Notes: a model not told the origin generated them from the sequence alone. A stretch of DNA of 17,885 nucleotides from DASPOF01 sp035626155 (GCA_035626155.1 DASPOF010000085.1:1-17885); one strand, 5' to 3'. Shown: positions 1 to 10,042, numbered from the stretch's first letter. Numbers and translations: made by a program.

Positions 1-244
1 AAGCCGAGAAACCGTCGATCGCGATCGAGCCCGCAAATGCGAGCCCGCTCTGGCCGATGATCCCCAGGGTGAAGATGAACGCGATGCCGAGCGTGGCAAG
101 CGTGAGCCAGCCGAGCCCCTCGCTCTCGTCATCGCCAACTCGCACGCCCACCAGCAGCACCGCCATCGCGCCGGCCGCGACGGTTATGAGCGGCAGGATC
201 GGCAGCCAGGCAAAATTTATCGCGGCAAGATTGAAGGGGTTCAT
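1..244 (-). CDS. nuoN: NADH-quinone oxidoreductase subunit N (5' part only)
   Basis: This is the N-terminal 81 codons of an antiporter-like membrane subunit of Complex I; the rest lies beyond the left window edge. The translation starts MNPFNLAAINFAWLPILPLI and continues with hydrophobic stretches at about residues 10-32 and 43-60, as expected for the first transmembrane helices of NuoN. The assignment rests on the hydrophobic character and on its position directly after nuoM, the standard nuoL-M-N order. The ATG (244-242) overlaps the nuoM stop in an ATGA tetranucleotide, which implies translational coupling and fixes the start. NuoN would form the proton channel next to NuoM in the membrane arm. 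The family call is likely but depends partly on context, because the diagnostic Lys/Glu residues are outside the window. Confidence 0.85.
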   Translation of the reverse strand, partial: MNPFNLAAINFAWLPILPLITVAAGAMAVLLVGVRVGDDESEGLGWLTLATLGIAFIFTLGIIGQSGLAFAGSIAIDGFSA

Positions 245-1820
245 TTGGCGGCAACCGCGCTAACCGATGAGTTCTGCTCGGGACGGCCGGCGGGAATCGC
301 AAGCCGTGTGAGCCGGTCTTGCTGCTCGTGCCGGTTCGCTTCCTCGACGCGGACCGCCGAGAGCATCTTTGCGACCGACGGTTCCATCCGCGCAAGCAGC
401 GGCCTGGGGTAAAGCCCCATGAACAGCATCAAGGCGATCACCGGCACCAGCACGGCGATTTCGCGCGCGTCGAGATCACGGAGCGTCTCGTTGACGGCCT
501 TGGTGATCGGCCCGAACATCACGCGCTCGTAGGCCCACAGCATGTAGAGCGCGCCCAGCACGATCCCGCTCACCGCGAATGCCGCCGCGACCCATTGGCG
601 CAGGAACGTCCCGAGCATGATCAGGAACTCGCCCACGAAACCGTTGAGCCCCGGCAGCCCGATCGACGAGAGCATCACGACCATGAACACCGCGGCCATC
701 ACCGGGACGCTGCGCCACAGTCCTCCGAACTCGCTTATCTCGCGCGTGTGGCGGCGCAGGTAAACCATCCCGACCAGCAGGAACAGTGCGCCGGTGGAAA
801 TACCGTGGTTCAGCATTTGGTAGATCGCGCCCTCGACGCCCTGCATGTTGAGCGCGAAGATTCCCAGCATCACGAAGCCCAGATGGCTCACCGATGAGTA
901 CGCGACCAGCCGCTTGAGGTCCGGCTGCACCATCGCCACCATCGCGCCGTAAATGATCCCGACCACCGCGAGCGCCATGAACAGCGCAGTCGCCTCGACG
1001 GCAACCGCCGGGAACAGCGGGATCGCGAAGCGCAGGAAACCATAGGCGCCCATCTTGAGCATGACGCCCGCCAGGATAACCGAGCCCGCAGTCGGCGCCT
1101 CCGTGTGCGCATCCGGGAGCCAGGTATGCACCGGCCACATCGGAACCTTGATCGCGAATGCGAGCGCGAAGGCGGCGAACAGCCAGCGCGCCTCGGTGGG
1201 CGTGAGCGGAACCTGGAACATCAGCGGAAGATCGAAGCTTAAGCGCCCGAAATGCACGTGTTCGGAATAGGCGAGGTAGATGATCGCGACCAGCATCAGA
1301 ATCGAGCCGAACATCGTGAACAGCACGAACTTGATCGCCGCATAGATGCGCCGGCCGTGGCCCCAAATCCCGATCAGGAAGTACATCGGGATGAGCATCA
1401 CTTCCCAGAACACGTAGAACAGGAACACATCGACCGCGAGCAGCGCGCCGAGCAACCCGGTCTCGAGCACCAGGATGAAAAAGCAGAACTCGCGCGGACG
1501 CTCCTCGATATCGCCGCCCGCCGAATACAGCAGCGAGAGCGAAATCAGGATCGTCGTCAGCACGACGAGCAGTAGGCTGATCCCGTCGACGCCGAGATGA
1601 TACGAGATGCCCAGCTGCGGGATCCAGGCGTACTGCTCGGCGAACTGATAGTCAGCCGAATGCGGATCGAAGGCGTAGAACAGGTAGAAGCTCAGCGCGA
1701 GCGGAATCAGCGAGAATACGAACGCGGAGTTCCACACGCTCCGTCCGTCGCGCTGCATGATGACGAACAATCCGCCGAGCAGCGGCAGGAAAATCAGCGC
1801 AGTGAGCAATCCGCCGCCCA

Positions 1821-1821
<1 letters not shown>
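241..1821 (-). CDS. nuoM: NADH-quinone oxidoreductase subunit M
   Basis: Antiporter-like proton-pumping subunit of the Complex I membrane arm, 526 residues, close to the usual length of about 500. The residues expected in the channel are present: Glu140 in FYVFWEVMLIPMYFLIG, Lys225 in AIKVPMWPVHTWLPDAH, Lys256 in GVMLKMGAYG, and a C-terminal Glu398 in GLNGFVGEFLIMLG. The protein is hydrophobic throughout, with the repeated helix pattern of the family. The ATG at 1821-1819 shares one base with the nuoL stop (TGATG), while the GTG one codon earlier (1824) would give 527 residues. I chose the ATG because it is the stronger codon; neither has a good Shine-Dalgarno sequence, so reinitiation after nuoL is likely. 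The 3' end overlaps nuoN by 4 bases. Identity is secure. Confidence 0.97.
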
Positions 1822-3743
<1,922 letters not shown>

Positions 3744-3747
3744 CGCA

Positions 3748-4050
3748 TCACCACCTGAGCATCGTCAGGTCGTCGGCGTGGACGGTCTCGCGGTTGCGGA
3801 AACTCGCGATTATGATCGCGAGCCCGACCGCGGCCTCCGCCGCCGCCACCGTCATCGCGAAAAACACGATTGCCTGGCCTTCCATCGATCCGAGCTCCGT
3901 GCCCAGCGCGATGAACGACAGATTCACCGCGTTCAGCATCAGCTCGATCGACATGAACATGATCAGGATATTGCGCCTGATCAGCATGCCCGCGACGCCG
4001 ATCGCGAAAATCGCGGAACTGAGCGCCATCATGTGCGTCAGCGGAATCAT
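3748..4050 (-). CDS. nuoK: NADH-quinone oxidoreductase subunit K
   Basis: Small MrpC-like membrane subunit of Complex I, exactly 100 residues as in many bacteria. Three hydrophobic segments are visible (about residues 5-24, 30-50 and 60-83). The two membrane glutamates needed for proton transfer in the family are at the expected positions: Glu36 in FMSIELMLNAVNL and Glu72 in VAAAEAAVGLAI. The C-terminal tail is short and polar. The ATG at 4050 follows the nuoJ stop by 7 bases, and the stop lies 4 bases before nuoL, so it is inside the same operon. Assignment is secure from length, motif and order. Confidence 0.97.
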   Translation of the reverse strand: MIPLTHMMALSSAIFAIGVAGMLIRRNILIMFMSIELMLNAVNLSFIALGTELGSMEGQAIVFFAMTVAAAEAAVGLAIIIASFRNRETVHADDLTMLRW

Positions 4051-4057
4051 GTTCCCG

Positions 4058-4612
4058 TCAGGCCCGCTCCGTTTGCGCGGCGGCTTGCGCCGGCGCGGCT
4101 CTGCCCTCGGCGCTTAAGGCCGGCATCCTGCGCGCCAGCGCGACCGCCCCGACGACCGCCGCGAGCAGCAGCACCGAGGTCACCTCGAAGGCGACCAGGT
4201 ACTCGGAAAAGAGCTTCTCGGCGAGGGCATCGATCGAGCCGTAGCCGGGCGGCGGCACGGTAAGTTTCACCTGCAAGCTCGGCGGCAGGACGAACACCAG
4301 AGTTTCGGCCACCAGGGCCGCCGCCGCGACCGAACCGAGGAATTTGAGCGCGATAGGCCCGGCCGGTCCGCTCTCAAGGGGCAGGTTGAGCAGCCAGATC
4401 ACGAATAGGAAGAGGACCATGATCGCGCCGGCGTACACGATTATCTGGAGGAACCCGACCACCAGCGCGCCCTCCGCGATGAACAGCACGCCGATGGTAA
4501 GCAGCGTGACCACCAGCGACAGCAGGCAATGGATGGGATTGCGCTGCACGACCACGCCGAGCGCCGAGAGAATCGCGAGCGTCGCCAGAAACCAGAACAG
4601 CCCCGACTGCAT
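4058..4612 (-). CDS. nuoJ: NADH-quinone oxidoreductase subunit J
   Basis: Membrane subunit of Complex I, 184 residues (family 160-205). The signature FLQIIVYAGAIMVLFLFVI is at about residues 54-72 and contains the conserved Tyr60 in the helix with a pi-bulge that moves during coupling. Five hydrophobic segments are apparent, and the C-terminus is Ala/Arg-rich and soluble. The reading frame is open up to 4693, but that extension overlaps nuoH and has no membrane character. I chose the ATG at 4612, which shares one base with the nuoH stop (TGATG) and begins MQSGLFWFLATLAIL, a normal NuoJ start. In standard operons nuoI lies between nuoH and nuoJ; here there is no room for it. Confidence 0.96.
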   Translation of the reverse strand: MQSGLFWFLATLAILSALGVVVQRNPIHCLLSLVVTLLTIGVLFIAEGALVVGFLQIIVYAGAIMVLFLFVIWLLNLPLESGPAGPIALKFLGSVAAAALVAETLVFVLPPSLQVKLTVPPPGYGSIDALAEKLFSEYLVAFEVTSVLLLAAVVGAVALARRMPALSAEGRAAPAQAAAQTERA

Positions 4613-5727
4613 CACTGCGCTCCCCCGCCTAAAACCACGACGAACGCTGTCACCAGCACGTTGGCCAGCCCAAGCGGCACCAGCCCCTTCCATCCAAGGC
4701 GCATCAACTGGTCATAGCGAAATCGCGGCAGCGTCCATCTAAGCGAACCCAGAAACAGCGACAGCAGTACGACTTTGACCAGGAATGCGACGATCCCCAG
4801 CACCGAGACCAGGATATGATTCAGGACAATCGCGTGAACGCCGGGAATGTGCAGCGCGCCGCCGAAGATCCACGGCACCTGCCATCCGCCGAAAAAGAAC
4901 GTCACCAGCAGCATGACGATCATCGTGTGCTCGGCGAGATCGGTGAGCATAAAGACGGCCTGCTTGCCGCCCGAGTACTCTGTGAAATAACCCTGGATGA
5001 GTTCCGATTCGGTTTCGGGCAAATCGAACGGCACCCGCTTGGACTCGGCAAGCCCCGCGGTCAGCAGGAGCAGGAACCCGACCGGCTGAACGAAGATCCC
5101 CCATCGCGGCAGCCATCCGAACCACACTCCGCCCTGCGCGCGGCAGATTTCCTGCAAGTCGAGCGTGCCGTATGCGATCACGACCGCGATAATCGCCAGG
5201 CCCATCGCGATCTCGTACGAGATCATCTGCGCGGTCGCGCGGACCGCCCCGAGCAAAGACCAGCGATTGTTCGACGCCCATCCGGCAAGGGCGATCCCGT
5301 ACACTCCGACTCCGACCGTCGCGAGCAGATAGAGGACCCCCACGTTGAGATTGGCGGCCTGGAGTTGGAACGTGTGCCCGCCGATCGTGATCGTGTCGCC
5401 GAAGGGAATCACCACGAAGGTGATCATCACCGGGAACAGCGCGAGGAAGGGCGCAATCGTGTGCAGAAGCTTGTCGGCTCCGGCGGGGATGAAATCCTCC
5501 TTGGTGAACATCTTGACCGGGTCCGCGATCGCCGTATTGATCAGTCCGAAGTTGGGCAGGCCCAACCGTGCGCCAAGTCCCGTGATGTTCGCGCGATTGG
5601 CGCCGACGCGATCCTGAATCAGCGCGCTGCCCTTGCGGTCGAACCACAGGAGCAGGACCGCGAGGTTGAGCGCGAGCACGATCATCGCGATCGCCTCGAT
5701 GGCCCCGATTACCAGGTCAATCGTCAC
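4612..5727 (-). CDS. nuoH: NADH-quinone oxidoreductase subunit H
   Basis: Membrane subunit that forms most of the quinone chamber at the junction of the two arms of Complex I, 371 residues (family about 320-430). Conserved blocks are ADPVKMFTKEDFIP (about 69-81), GWASNNRWSLLGAVRATAQM (149-168) and ESKRVPFDLPETESELIQGY (228-247), which contain the charged residues lining the quinone site and E-channel. The start is GTG at 5727 inside the last codons of nuoE, an 11-base overlap; no in-frame ATG is present until about residue 14, inside the first helix, so the GTG is preferred. An insertion near residues 109-130 (PFGDTITIGGHTFQLQAANL) lies where the first periplasmic loop varies in the family. 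The stop shares one base with the nuoJ start. Confidence 0.97.
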   Translation of the reverse strand: MTIDLVIGAIEAIAMIVLALNLAVLLLWFDRKGSALIQDRVGANRANITGLGARLGLPNFGLINTAIADPVKMFTKEDFIPAGADKLLHTIAPFLALFPVMITFVVIPFGDTITIGGHTFQLQAANLNVGVLYLLATVGVGVYGIALAGWASNNRWSLLGAVRATAQMISYEIAMGLAIIAVVIAYGTLDLQEICRAQGGVWFGWLPRWGIFVQPVGFLLLLTAGLAESKRVPFDLPETESELIQGYFTEYSGGKQAVFMLTDLAEHTMIVMLLVTFFFGGWQVPWIFGGALHIPGVHAIVLNHILVSVLGIVAFLVKVVLLSLFLGSLRWTLPRFRYDQLMRLGWKGLVPLGLANVLVTAFVVVLGGGAQ

Positions 5728-6217
5728 GGGCGGCGAGCTCGTCGATAAGCTTGAGGACGCTCTCCTCGGTCAGGTTCTCGTGGAAGCGTTCCTGGTTGAG
5801 CTGAAGCATCGGCGCGCTGCCGCACGAGGCGAGACATTCGACCGCGGCGAGCGTGAATTTCTTGTCGGGCGTGGTCTGGCCAACCTCGATTCCGAGGCGG
5901 CGGCGGAGGCAATCGAGAATGTGGTCGGCGCCCCGCAGCCGGCAGGAAAGATTGGTGCACACATCGAGCAGCCAGCGGCCGACCGGCTTGCGATGGAACA
6001 TCGAGTAGAACGACACCACCGCCCGGACGTGCGCGGGCGGAAGCTCCATCAGGCGGGCGACATAATCCTGCGCCTCGTCGCTGAGGTAACCGAATTCGCG
6101 CTGGGCCAGCCACAGCGCCGGCAGCAATGCCGCTTGCCGGGTCGGGTAGTGGCCCAGCACCTCATGGTATTCGCGGAGCGCCTCCTCCGAGAACTTGAGC
6201 TCAGGCTGAGGGGACAT
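5717..6217 (-). CDS. nuoE: NADH-quinone oxidoreductase subunit E
   Basis: Thioredoxin-like [2Fe-2S] (N1a) subunit of the electron-input module, 166 residues. It has the N-terminal helical region (TRQAALLPALWLAQREFGYL, about 26-45) and the four cluster cysteines in family spacing: Cys87 and Cys92 (DVCTNLSC) and Cys128 and Cys132 (ECLASC). NuoE normally partners NuoF, which binds FMN and NADH, but the next gene here is nuoH; nuoF and nuoG are missing. It is the first gene of the minus-strand operon and overlaps nuoH by 11 bases. The ATG at 6217 has only a poorly placed AAGGA about 18 bases upstream. Since all four cysteines are intact, the protein is presumably functional and works with NuoF/G encoded elsewhere, or with another flavoprotein. 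Confidence 0.95.
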   Translation of the reverse strand: MSPQPELKFSEEALREYHEVLGHYPTRQAALLPALWLAQREFGYLSDEAQDYVARLMELPPAHVRAVVSFYSMFHRKPVGRWLLDVCTNLSCRLRGADHILDCLRRRLGIEVGQTTPDKKFTLAAVECLASCGSAPMLQLNQERFHENLTEESVLKLIDELAARDD

Positions 6218-6419
6218 GACAGGTCTATTACGATTCCTTGAGTGGTGGCCGGTTATGGGTTCGCAGAGCTAATGACCACTACCTGAATTCGCGAATTTCT
6301 TCCAGAGGCGCGAGCCCTCGGACCGGTCTCGGCAAGCGAACTTGCCCCGTCGCGGCGAACAGGTTATCTATCGAGCCGCAAGCGGCGGCGCCGCCGGCGC
6401 CGTTTGAATGCAGCCCACG
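6218..6419. promoter_or_regulatory. Divergent intergenic region between nuoE and rsmD
   Basis: This 202-base region separates the Complex I operon (minus) from the rsmD operon (plus), so promoters for both should lie here. It contains a perfect 12-base palindrome AATTCGCGAATT at 6286-6297 and a hairpin GGCAAG-CGAA-CTTGCC at 6331-6346. It ends in a GC-rich self-complementary stretch near 6372-6400 (alternating GGCGGCGCCGCC-like bases). A weak sigma70-like pair for rsmD could be TTGCCC (6342-6347) and TATCTA (6365-6370) with 17 bases between. No convincing promoter could be read for nuoE. The palindrome could be an operator; that is inference only. Confidence 0.4.
6331..6346. repeat. Short hairpin in the nuoE/rsmD divergent region
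   Basis: A perfect 6-bp inverted repeat GGCAAG / CTTGCC with a 4-base loop. Read on the minus strand, which would be the nuoE leader, the loop is UUCG, a stable tetraloop sequence, although the closing pair here is G-C rather than the classic C-G. It may be a leader structure or part of a binding site; chance is not excluded. Confidence 0.35.
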
Positions 6420-7001
6420 ATGCGGGTGATAGCGGGACAGGCCCACGGCCAGCGGCTGAGAGCGCCGCGCGGACTGGCGACGCGCCCGGCCACGGCGCGA
6501 GTGCGCGAGTCGATCTTCTCGCGCCTGGCGGTGCGGATCGATCTTGCGGGAATCCGGGTTCTCGACGTGTTCGCCGGGAGCGGCTCGCTCGGGATCGAGG
6601 CGCTCTCCCGCGGCGCGGCGCACACCACGTTCATCGATTCGTCCCGCGCGGCCGCATCGGCGATTACCTCGAATCTCGTGCGGATGGGCCTGCGCTCGCG
6701 CGCACGGGTGATGGTGCAGGAGGTGCGCAGCGCTCTGAGGGAACTTGACGCCGCGCGCGCGCGTTTCGATCTCGTATTCGTCGATGCTCCCTACCGCAAG
6801 GACATCAGCGCCGAGGTATTGCGCCTGCTCGCCGATGGCGGACTTATATCGCCCGGCGGATGGATCGTCATCAGGCAATACACGCGCGCGCCGGGACCTC
6901 CGGTGGCTTGCGGCGGCCTCGACGAGCCGCTGACAGCCACAATCGGCGACCATCGGATCGCATTTTACCGGAGGCCGGAAACGGCGCCGGGCGAAGGTTG
7001 A
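6420..7001 (+). CDS. rsmD: 16S rRNA (guanine(966)-N2)-methyltransferase RsmD
   Basis: SAM-dependent methyltransferase expected to modify G966 of 16S rRNA on the 30S subunit; 193 residues, typical of the family. The family N-terminus MRVIAGQAHGQRLRAPRG is followed by TRPATARVRESIFSRL (about 21-36), the SAM-binding motif I VLDVFAGSGSLGIEALSRGA (47-66), an acidic motif FIDSS, and the catalytic-loop motif FVDAPY (120-125). That last motif is usually (D/N)PPY/F; here the first Pro is Ala. An ATG at 6408 would add four residues (MQPT); I chose 6420 because it matches the start seen in homologues, and no Shine-Dalgarno sequence separates the two. coaD follows 13 bases downstream, the classic rsmD-coaD pairing. 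Confidence 0.93.
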   Translation: MRVIAGQAHGQRLRAPRGLATRPATARVRESIFSRLAVRIDLAGIRVLDVFAGSGSLGIEALSRGAAHTTFIDSSRAAASAITSNLVRMGLRSRARVMVQEVRSALRELDAARARFDLVFVDAPYRKDISAEVLRLLADGGLISPGGWIVIRQYTRAPGPPVACGGLDEPLTATIGDHRIAFYRRPETAPGEG

Positions 7002-7014
7002 TAGCAGCACGGAA

Positions 7015-7524
7015 ATGGCAAACAAGGAAAAAGAACACGCCCCGCTAGTCGCCGTTTACACCGGCAGTTTCGACCCCATCCACAACGGACACATCGACGT
7101 GATTCGCCGCAGCGTCGCGATTTTCGACGAAGTGATCGTCGCGGTCGCCTACAACCCCCACAAGGACACCGCGCTGTTCACCCCCGACGAGCGCGTCGAG
7201 ATGATCCGCGAGGTGGTCCGCGACCTGGGGCCGCGCGCCCGAGTGGACAAGTTCAGCGGACTGTCGGTCGACTATGCCGAGCGCGCCGGGGCCAAGGTGA
7301 TCATCCGCAGCCTGCGCGCGGTGACCGACTTCGATTACGAGCTTCAGATGGCGCACATGAACAAGATGATGAAGCCGCAGATCGAGACGATGTTCCTGTT
7401 CGCGAACCCCAAGTTTTTCTTCAGCGCATCGCGGCTGATCAAGGAAGTCGCAGGCCACGGCCAGCATCTGCCCGAGCTGGTGCCCGAGCAGGTCCTGGAG
7501 CGGCTGCGCCGCAAGCTCAAGTGA
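7015..7524 (+). CDS. coaD: Phosphopantetheine adenylyltransferase
   Basis: Catalyses ATP plus 4'-phosphopantetheine to dephospho-CoA and pyrophosphate, the penultimate step of coenzyme A synthesis in the cytoplasm. It has 169 residues; the family is about 160, and the excess is an eight-residue polar N-terminal extension. The nucleotidyltransferase signature VYTGSFDPIHNGHIDVIRRS is at 14-33 with the HxGH-type motif HNGH at 23-26. The second block is IIRSLRAVTDFDYELQMAHM (96-115), where family members usually have RGLR, and the third is FFSASRLIKEVA (135-146), corresponding to the ISSS/T-x-V-(K/R)-E motif. The start ATG at 7015 follows rsmD by 13 bases with a weak GGAA. It is probably co-transcribed with rsmD and the downstream aminotransferase. 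Confidence 0.97.
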   Translation: MANKEKEHAPLVAVYTGSFDPIHNGHIDVIRRSVAIFDEVIVAVAYNPHKDTALFTPDERVEMIREVVRDLGPRARVDKFSGLSVDYAERAGAKVIIRSLRAVTDFDYELQMAHMNKMMKPQIETMFLFANPKFFFSASRLIKEVAGHGQHLPELVPEQVLERLRRKLK

Positions 7525-7546
7525 ACCAGGCATCACCGGCACTGCC

Positions 7547-8746
7547 ATGATCAAGCTCAACCGTAGAATTGCCGCGCTCAAGACATCGGCCACGCTGGCC
7601 GCCGATGCCCGCGCCGCCGAGATGCGCGCCGCAGGCATCGATGTGATTCCGCTTGCCGCCGGCGAGCCCGACTTCGATACTCCGGAGAGAATCAAGGAGG
7701 CGGCGCGGCGCGCGCTCGCCGCCGGTCAGACCAAGTACACCGCAGTCGCCGGCACCCGCGAACTCAAGGCGGCCATCCAGCAGAAGCTCAAGCGCGACAA
7801 CAAGCTCGACTTCGAGCCCGCCGAGATCCTGGCATCGGCGGGATGCAAGCAGGCCGAGTCGAACGTGATCGCGGCGCTGTTCGACGAAGGCGACGAGGTG
7901 GTAATTCCGGCGCCTGCGTGGGTGAGCCTTGCCGCGATGGTGAGCCTGTCGGGGGCGGAGCCGAAGTTGCTGCCCTGCCCGGAGAGCGGCGGGTTCCTGC
8001 TTAGCGCCGAGATGCTCCGGCGCGCGATCACGCCGCGCACGCGCGGGATCATTCTGAACTCGCCCGCCAACCCAACCGGCGTCGTGTACGACGCAGGCTC
8101 CCTGGCCGAGCTGGCCAAGGTGATCCTCGATGCGGGAATCTGGCTGATGTCCGACGACGTGTACGAACACATCACGTACGACGGACTGCCGACGCACATC
8201 CTGAACGTCGAGCCGCGCCTGCGCGCGCAGGGAATCGTTTTCAATTCGCTGTCGAAGACTTACGCGATGACCGGATGGCGCATCGGATTCGCCGCGGGAC
8301 CCAAGGAAGCGATCGCAGCCGCATCGCGGTTGCAAAGCCAGAACAGCGGCAATCCCAATTCGATCGCGCAGGCGGCGGCGATCGAGGCGCTCACCGGCCC
8401 TCAGGACGAAGTCCACGCGATGGTCGAGGAGTTCCGCGCGCGGCGATCGCTGATCGTCAAGCGCGTGCGCGCGCTGCCGGGCTTCAGCCTGCCCAACGTA
8501 CCGCAGGGTGCATTCTACGTTTTCCCCAACGTTTCGAAGCTGCTCGGCACGAGCTACAAGGGGCGCAAGGTGGTGGATGGCGATTCGTTCGCCGACTTTA
8601 TTCTCCAGGAGGCGCATGTTGCGGTCGTCGGCGGCAACGACTTCGGCGCGCCTGAGCACGTGCGCTTCTCGTACGCGACATCGCCGGAAAACCTGAACAA
8701 GGCTTTCGATCGAATCGAGGCCGCGCTGCCGAAGCTCGAGCGCTAG
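7547..8746 (+). CDS. Class I pyridoxal-phosphate aminotransferase (aspartate/prephenate type)
   Basis: Fold-type I aminotransferase of 399 residues, matching the I-beta aspartate/prephenate aminotransferases. Visible landmarks: GEPDFDTP (39-46) in the substrate-gating N-terminal region, Trp125 in PAPAWVS, Asn175 in NSPANPTG, Asp203 and Tyr206 in MSDDVYEHITYDG, the Schiff-base Lys237 in NSLSKTYAMTGWRIGF, and Arg in VRFSYATSPENL near the C-terminus, which would bind the substrate alpha-carboxylate. Relatives transfer the amino group between aspartate (or prephenate/arogenate) and 2-oxoglutarate. Small departures from the usual consensus are PAPAW for PAPYW and SDDVY for SDEIY, so substrate preference should not be assumed. 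It lies 22 bases after coaD and 5 bases before nfi, in a housekeeping operon with no evident pathway link. Confidence 0.93.
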   Translation: MIKLNRRIAALKTSATLAADARAAEMRAAGIDVIPLAAGEPDFDTPERIKEAARRALAAGQTKYTAVAGTRELKAAIQQKLKRDNKLDFEPAEILASAGCKQAESNVIAALFDEGDEVVIPAPAWVSLAAMVSLSGAEPKLLPCPESGGFLLSAEMLRRAITPRTRGIILNSPANPTGVVYDAGSLAELAKVILDAGIWLMSDDVYEHITYDGLPTHILNVEPRLRAQGIVFNSLSKTYAMTGWRIGFAAGPKEAIAAASRLQSQNSGNPNSIAQAAAIEALTGPQDEVHAMVEEFRARRSLIVKRVRALPGFSLPNVPQGAFYVFPNVSKLLGTSYKGRKVVDGDSFADFILQEAHVAVVGGNDFGAPEHVRFSYATSPENLNKAFDRIEAALPKLER

Positions 8747-8751
8747 CTGCG

Positions 8752-9555
8752 GTGGCGGTCCGATTCGCGCACGGCGCGCGATCGATTTCCGCCCCGGCGG
8801 CAATCGGAGCGGTGGGCGTGCGTCCCAAGCGGCGCCATCGATGGGATCTCGCGCCGCGCGAGGCGATCGCGCTTCAGAAGCGGATGCGGCCGCGGCTCGT
8901 CGTGCGCGGCGGCCCGCGCCGCCCGCGCCTGATTGCCGGCGCCGACGTCGCCTACGACAAGGCGAGCGCGCGATGCTTCGCCGCGGTCGTGGTGCTGCGG
9001 GCGCCCGCGATGGAGGTCGTCGAGGAGGCAAGCGCCGAGAGCGCGATCGCGTTCCCGTACGTCCCGGGGCTGCTCACGTTTCGCGAGGGTCCCGCGCTGC
9101 TCGCCGCATTCGCGAAGGTGAAGCATCGCCCCGATCTCGTAATCTTCGACGGGCAGGGCATCGCCCATCCGCGCCGTTTCGGGCTCGCATCCCACCTGGG
9201 CTATCTCCTCGACATCCCGTCGATCGGATGCGCCAAATCGATCCTGGTCGGCGCGCATCAACCGCTGGGCCGGACACGCGGCAGCTTCGCCTGGCTCATC
9301 GATCGCGGAGAGCGAGTCGGCGCGGCGGTACGGACGCGCACCGGGGTGCGGCCGATCTACGTGTCGCCCGGCCATCGCGTCGGGTTTCGCGCGGCGATTC
9401 GGCTCGCGCTCAGCGCGGTGACGAAATTCCGCGTGCCCGAGCCGACCCGGCTCGCAGACATCCTCGTCGAACGCGTCAAGCGCGAACGCCTCGCGCAGCG
9501 CACCGCGCCCGCGCTCAAGGTGGGGCCGCGCGCCCGCGCGCCGCGAACGCCTTAG
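8752..9555 (+). CDS. nfi: Endonuclease V (deoxyinosine 3'-endonuclease)
   Basis: DNA repair nuclease that nicks one base 3' of deoxyinosine. The metal-binding residues are all visible: Asp65 in IAGADVAYD, Glu112 in TFREGP, Asp133 in FDGQGIAHPRRFG and His139. The strand-separating wedge FPYVPG (Tyr103) and Lys162 in GCAKS are also present. At 267 residues it is longer than the E. coli enzyme (223), mainly through a basic, Ala-rich N-terminus and an Arg-rich tail. I used the GTG at 8752, which gives a 5-base gap from the preceding gene. GTG codons at 8812 and 8818 are alternatives and would leave a more typical N-terminus, so the start is uncertain. The 3' end overlaps the convergent NUDIX gene by 4 bases. 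Confidence 0.94.
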   Translation: MAVRFAHGARSISAPAAIGAVGVRPKRRHRWDLAPREAIALQKRMRPRLVVRGGPRRPRLIAGADVAYDKASARCFAAVVVLRAPAMEVVEEASAESAIAFPYVPGLLTFREGPALLAAFAKVKHRPDLVIFDGQGIAHPRRFGLASHLGYLLDIPSIGCAKSILVGAHQPLGRTRGSFAWLIDRGERVGAAVRTRTGVRPIYVSPGHRVGFRAAIRLALSAVTKFRVPEPTRLADILVERVKRERLAQRTAPALKVGPRARAPRTP

Positions 9556-9983
9556 TGAGGCTTCCAGGGCGCGGGATAAGCGCCGGTCTCGATGAAGCGG
9601 ATATAGTCGCCGAGAATCTCAGCGTGATCGAAGGCGAGCGGCGAGGGCGGATGGCGCGGATCGAACAGCCCGATCTCCTTCGCGTCGTCGGCAGCCTGCG
9701 GCGTGCCTCGCGCGCTTGCGACATAGACGACCGTGATGGTATGGCCGCGCGGATCGCGGTCGGGCCGCGAATACACGCCGAGCAGCGCGCGGATTTCGAC
9801 ATCGAGCGATGTCTCCTCCTTCGCCTCGCGCACCGCGGCCTGCTCGACCGTCTCGCCAATCTCGACGAATCCGCCCGGCAACGCCCATCCCAGCGGGAAA
9901 TTCTTCCTGCCGATTAGCACCACCCGGCCGCCGATCTCGGCGATCACGTCGGCGGCGATGGGAGGACATTGGGGACGCGCCAT
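9552..9983 (-). CDS. NUDIX hydrolase, ADP-ribose pyrophosphatase-like
   Basis: A 143-residue single-domain NUDIX hydrolase. The NUDIX box runs from Gly38 to Leu60 with Glu44, Arg52, Glu53, Glu56 and Glu57 in the G-x5-E-x7-RE-x2-EE pattern; the usual Gly near the end is Ser59. The flanking context NFPLGWALPGGFVEIGETVE and the later VYSRPDRDPRGHTITVVYVA resemble the small ADP-ribose pyrophosphatases, which hydrolyse ADP-ribose to AMP and ribose 5-phosphate, but substrate prediction within NUDIX proteins is weak. It is transcribed alone, converges with nfi (overlap 9552-9555), and is divergent from the dehydrogenase gene at 10084. Start ATG at 9983; no strong Shine-Dalgarno sequence. Confidence 0.92.
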   Translation of the reverse strand: MARPQCPPIAADVIAEIGGRVVLIGRKNFPLGWALPGGFVEIGETVEQAAVREAKEETSLDVEIRALLGVYSRPDRDPRGHTITVVYVASARGTPQAADDAKEIGLFDPRHPPSPLAFDHAEILGDYIRFIETGAYPAPWKPH

Positions 9984-10019
9984 GGCCGGAATCTACCACA
10001 CGTGCGCGCGAGCCGCATT

Positions 10020-10040
10020 GCGCCGATTGCCCAATGGCGC
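10020..10040. promoter_or_regulatory. Imperfect inverted repeat, candidate operator
   Basis: A two-step inverted repeat: GCGCC (10020-10024), one unpaired G, ATTG (10026-10029), a CC centre, CAAT (10032-10035) and GGCGC (10036-10040). It ends two bases before a TTGACA hexamer in the region between the divergent NUDIX and dehydrogenase genes. The placement fits a repressor or activator site controlling the dehydrogenase, but no regulator gene is nearby and no family is identified. Confidence 0.4.
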
Positions 10041-10042
10041 CG

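Noticed and set aside
7517..9031. A 504-codon open frame on the minus strand opposite the aminotransferase.
   Set aside because: It is Arg/His-rich with no domain motifs, and the plus strand carries a complete aminotransferase with all cofactor-binding residues. It is a high-GC antisense shadow.
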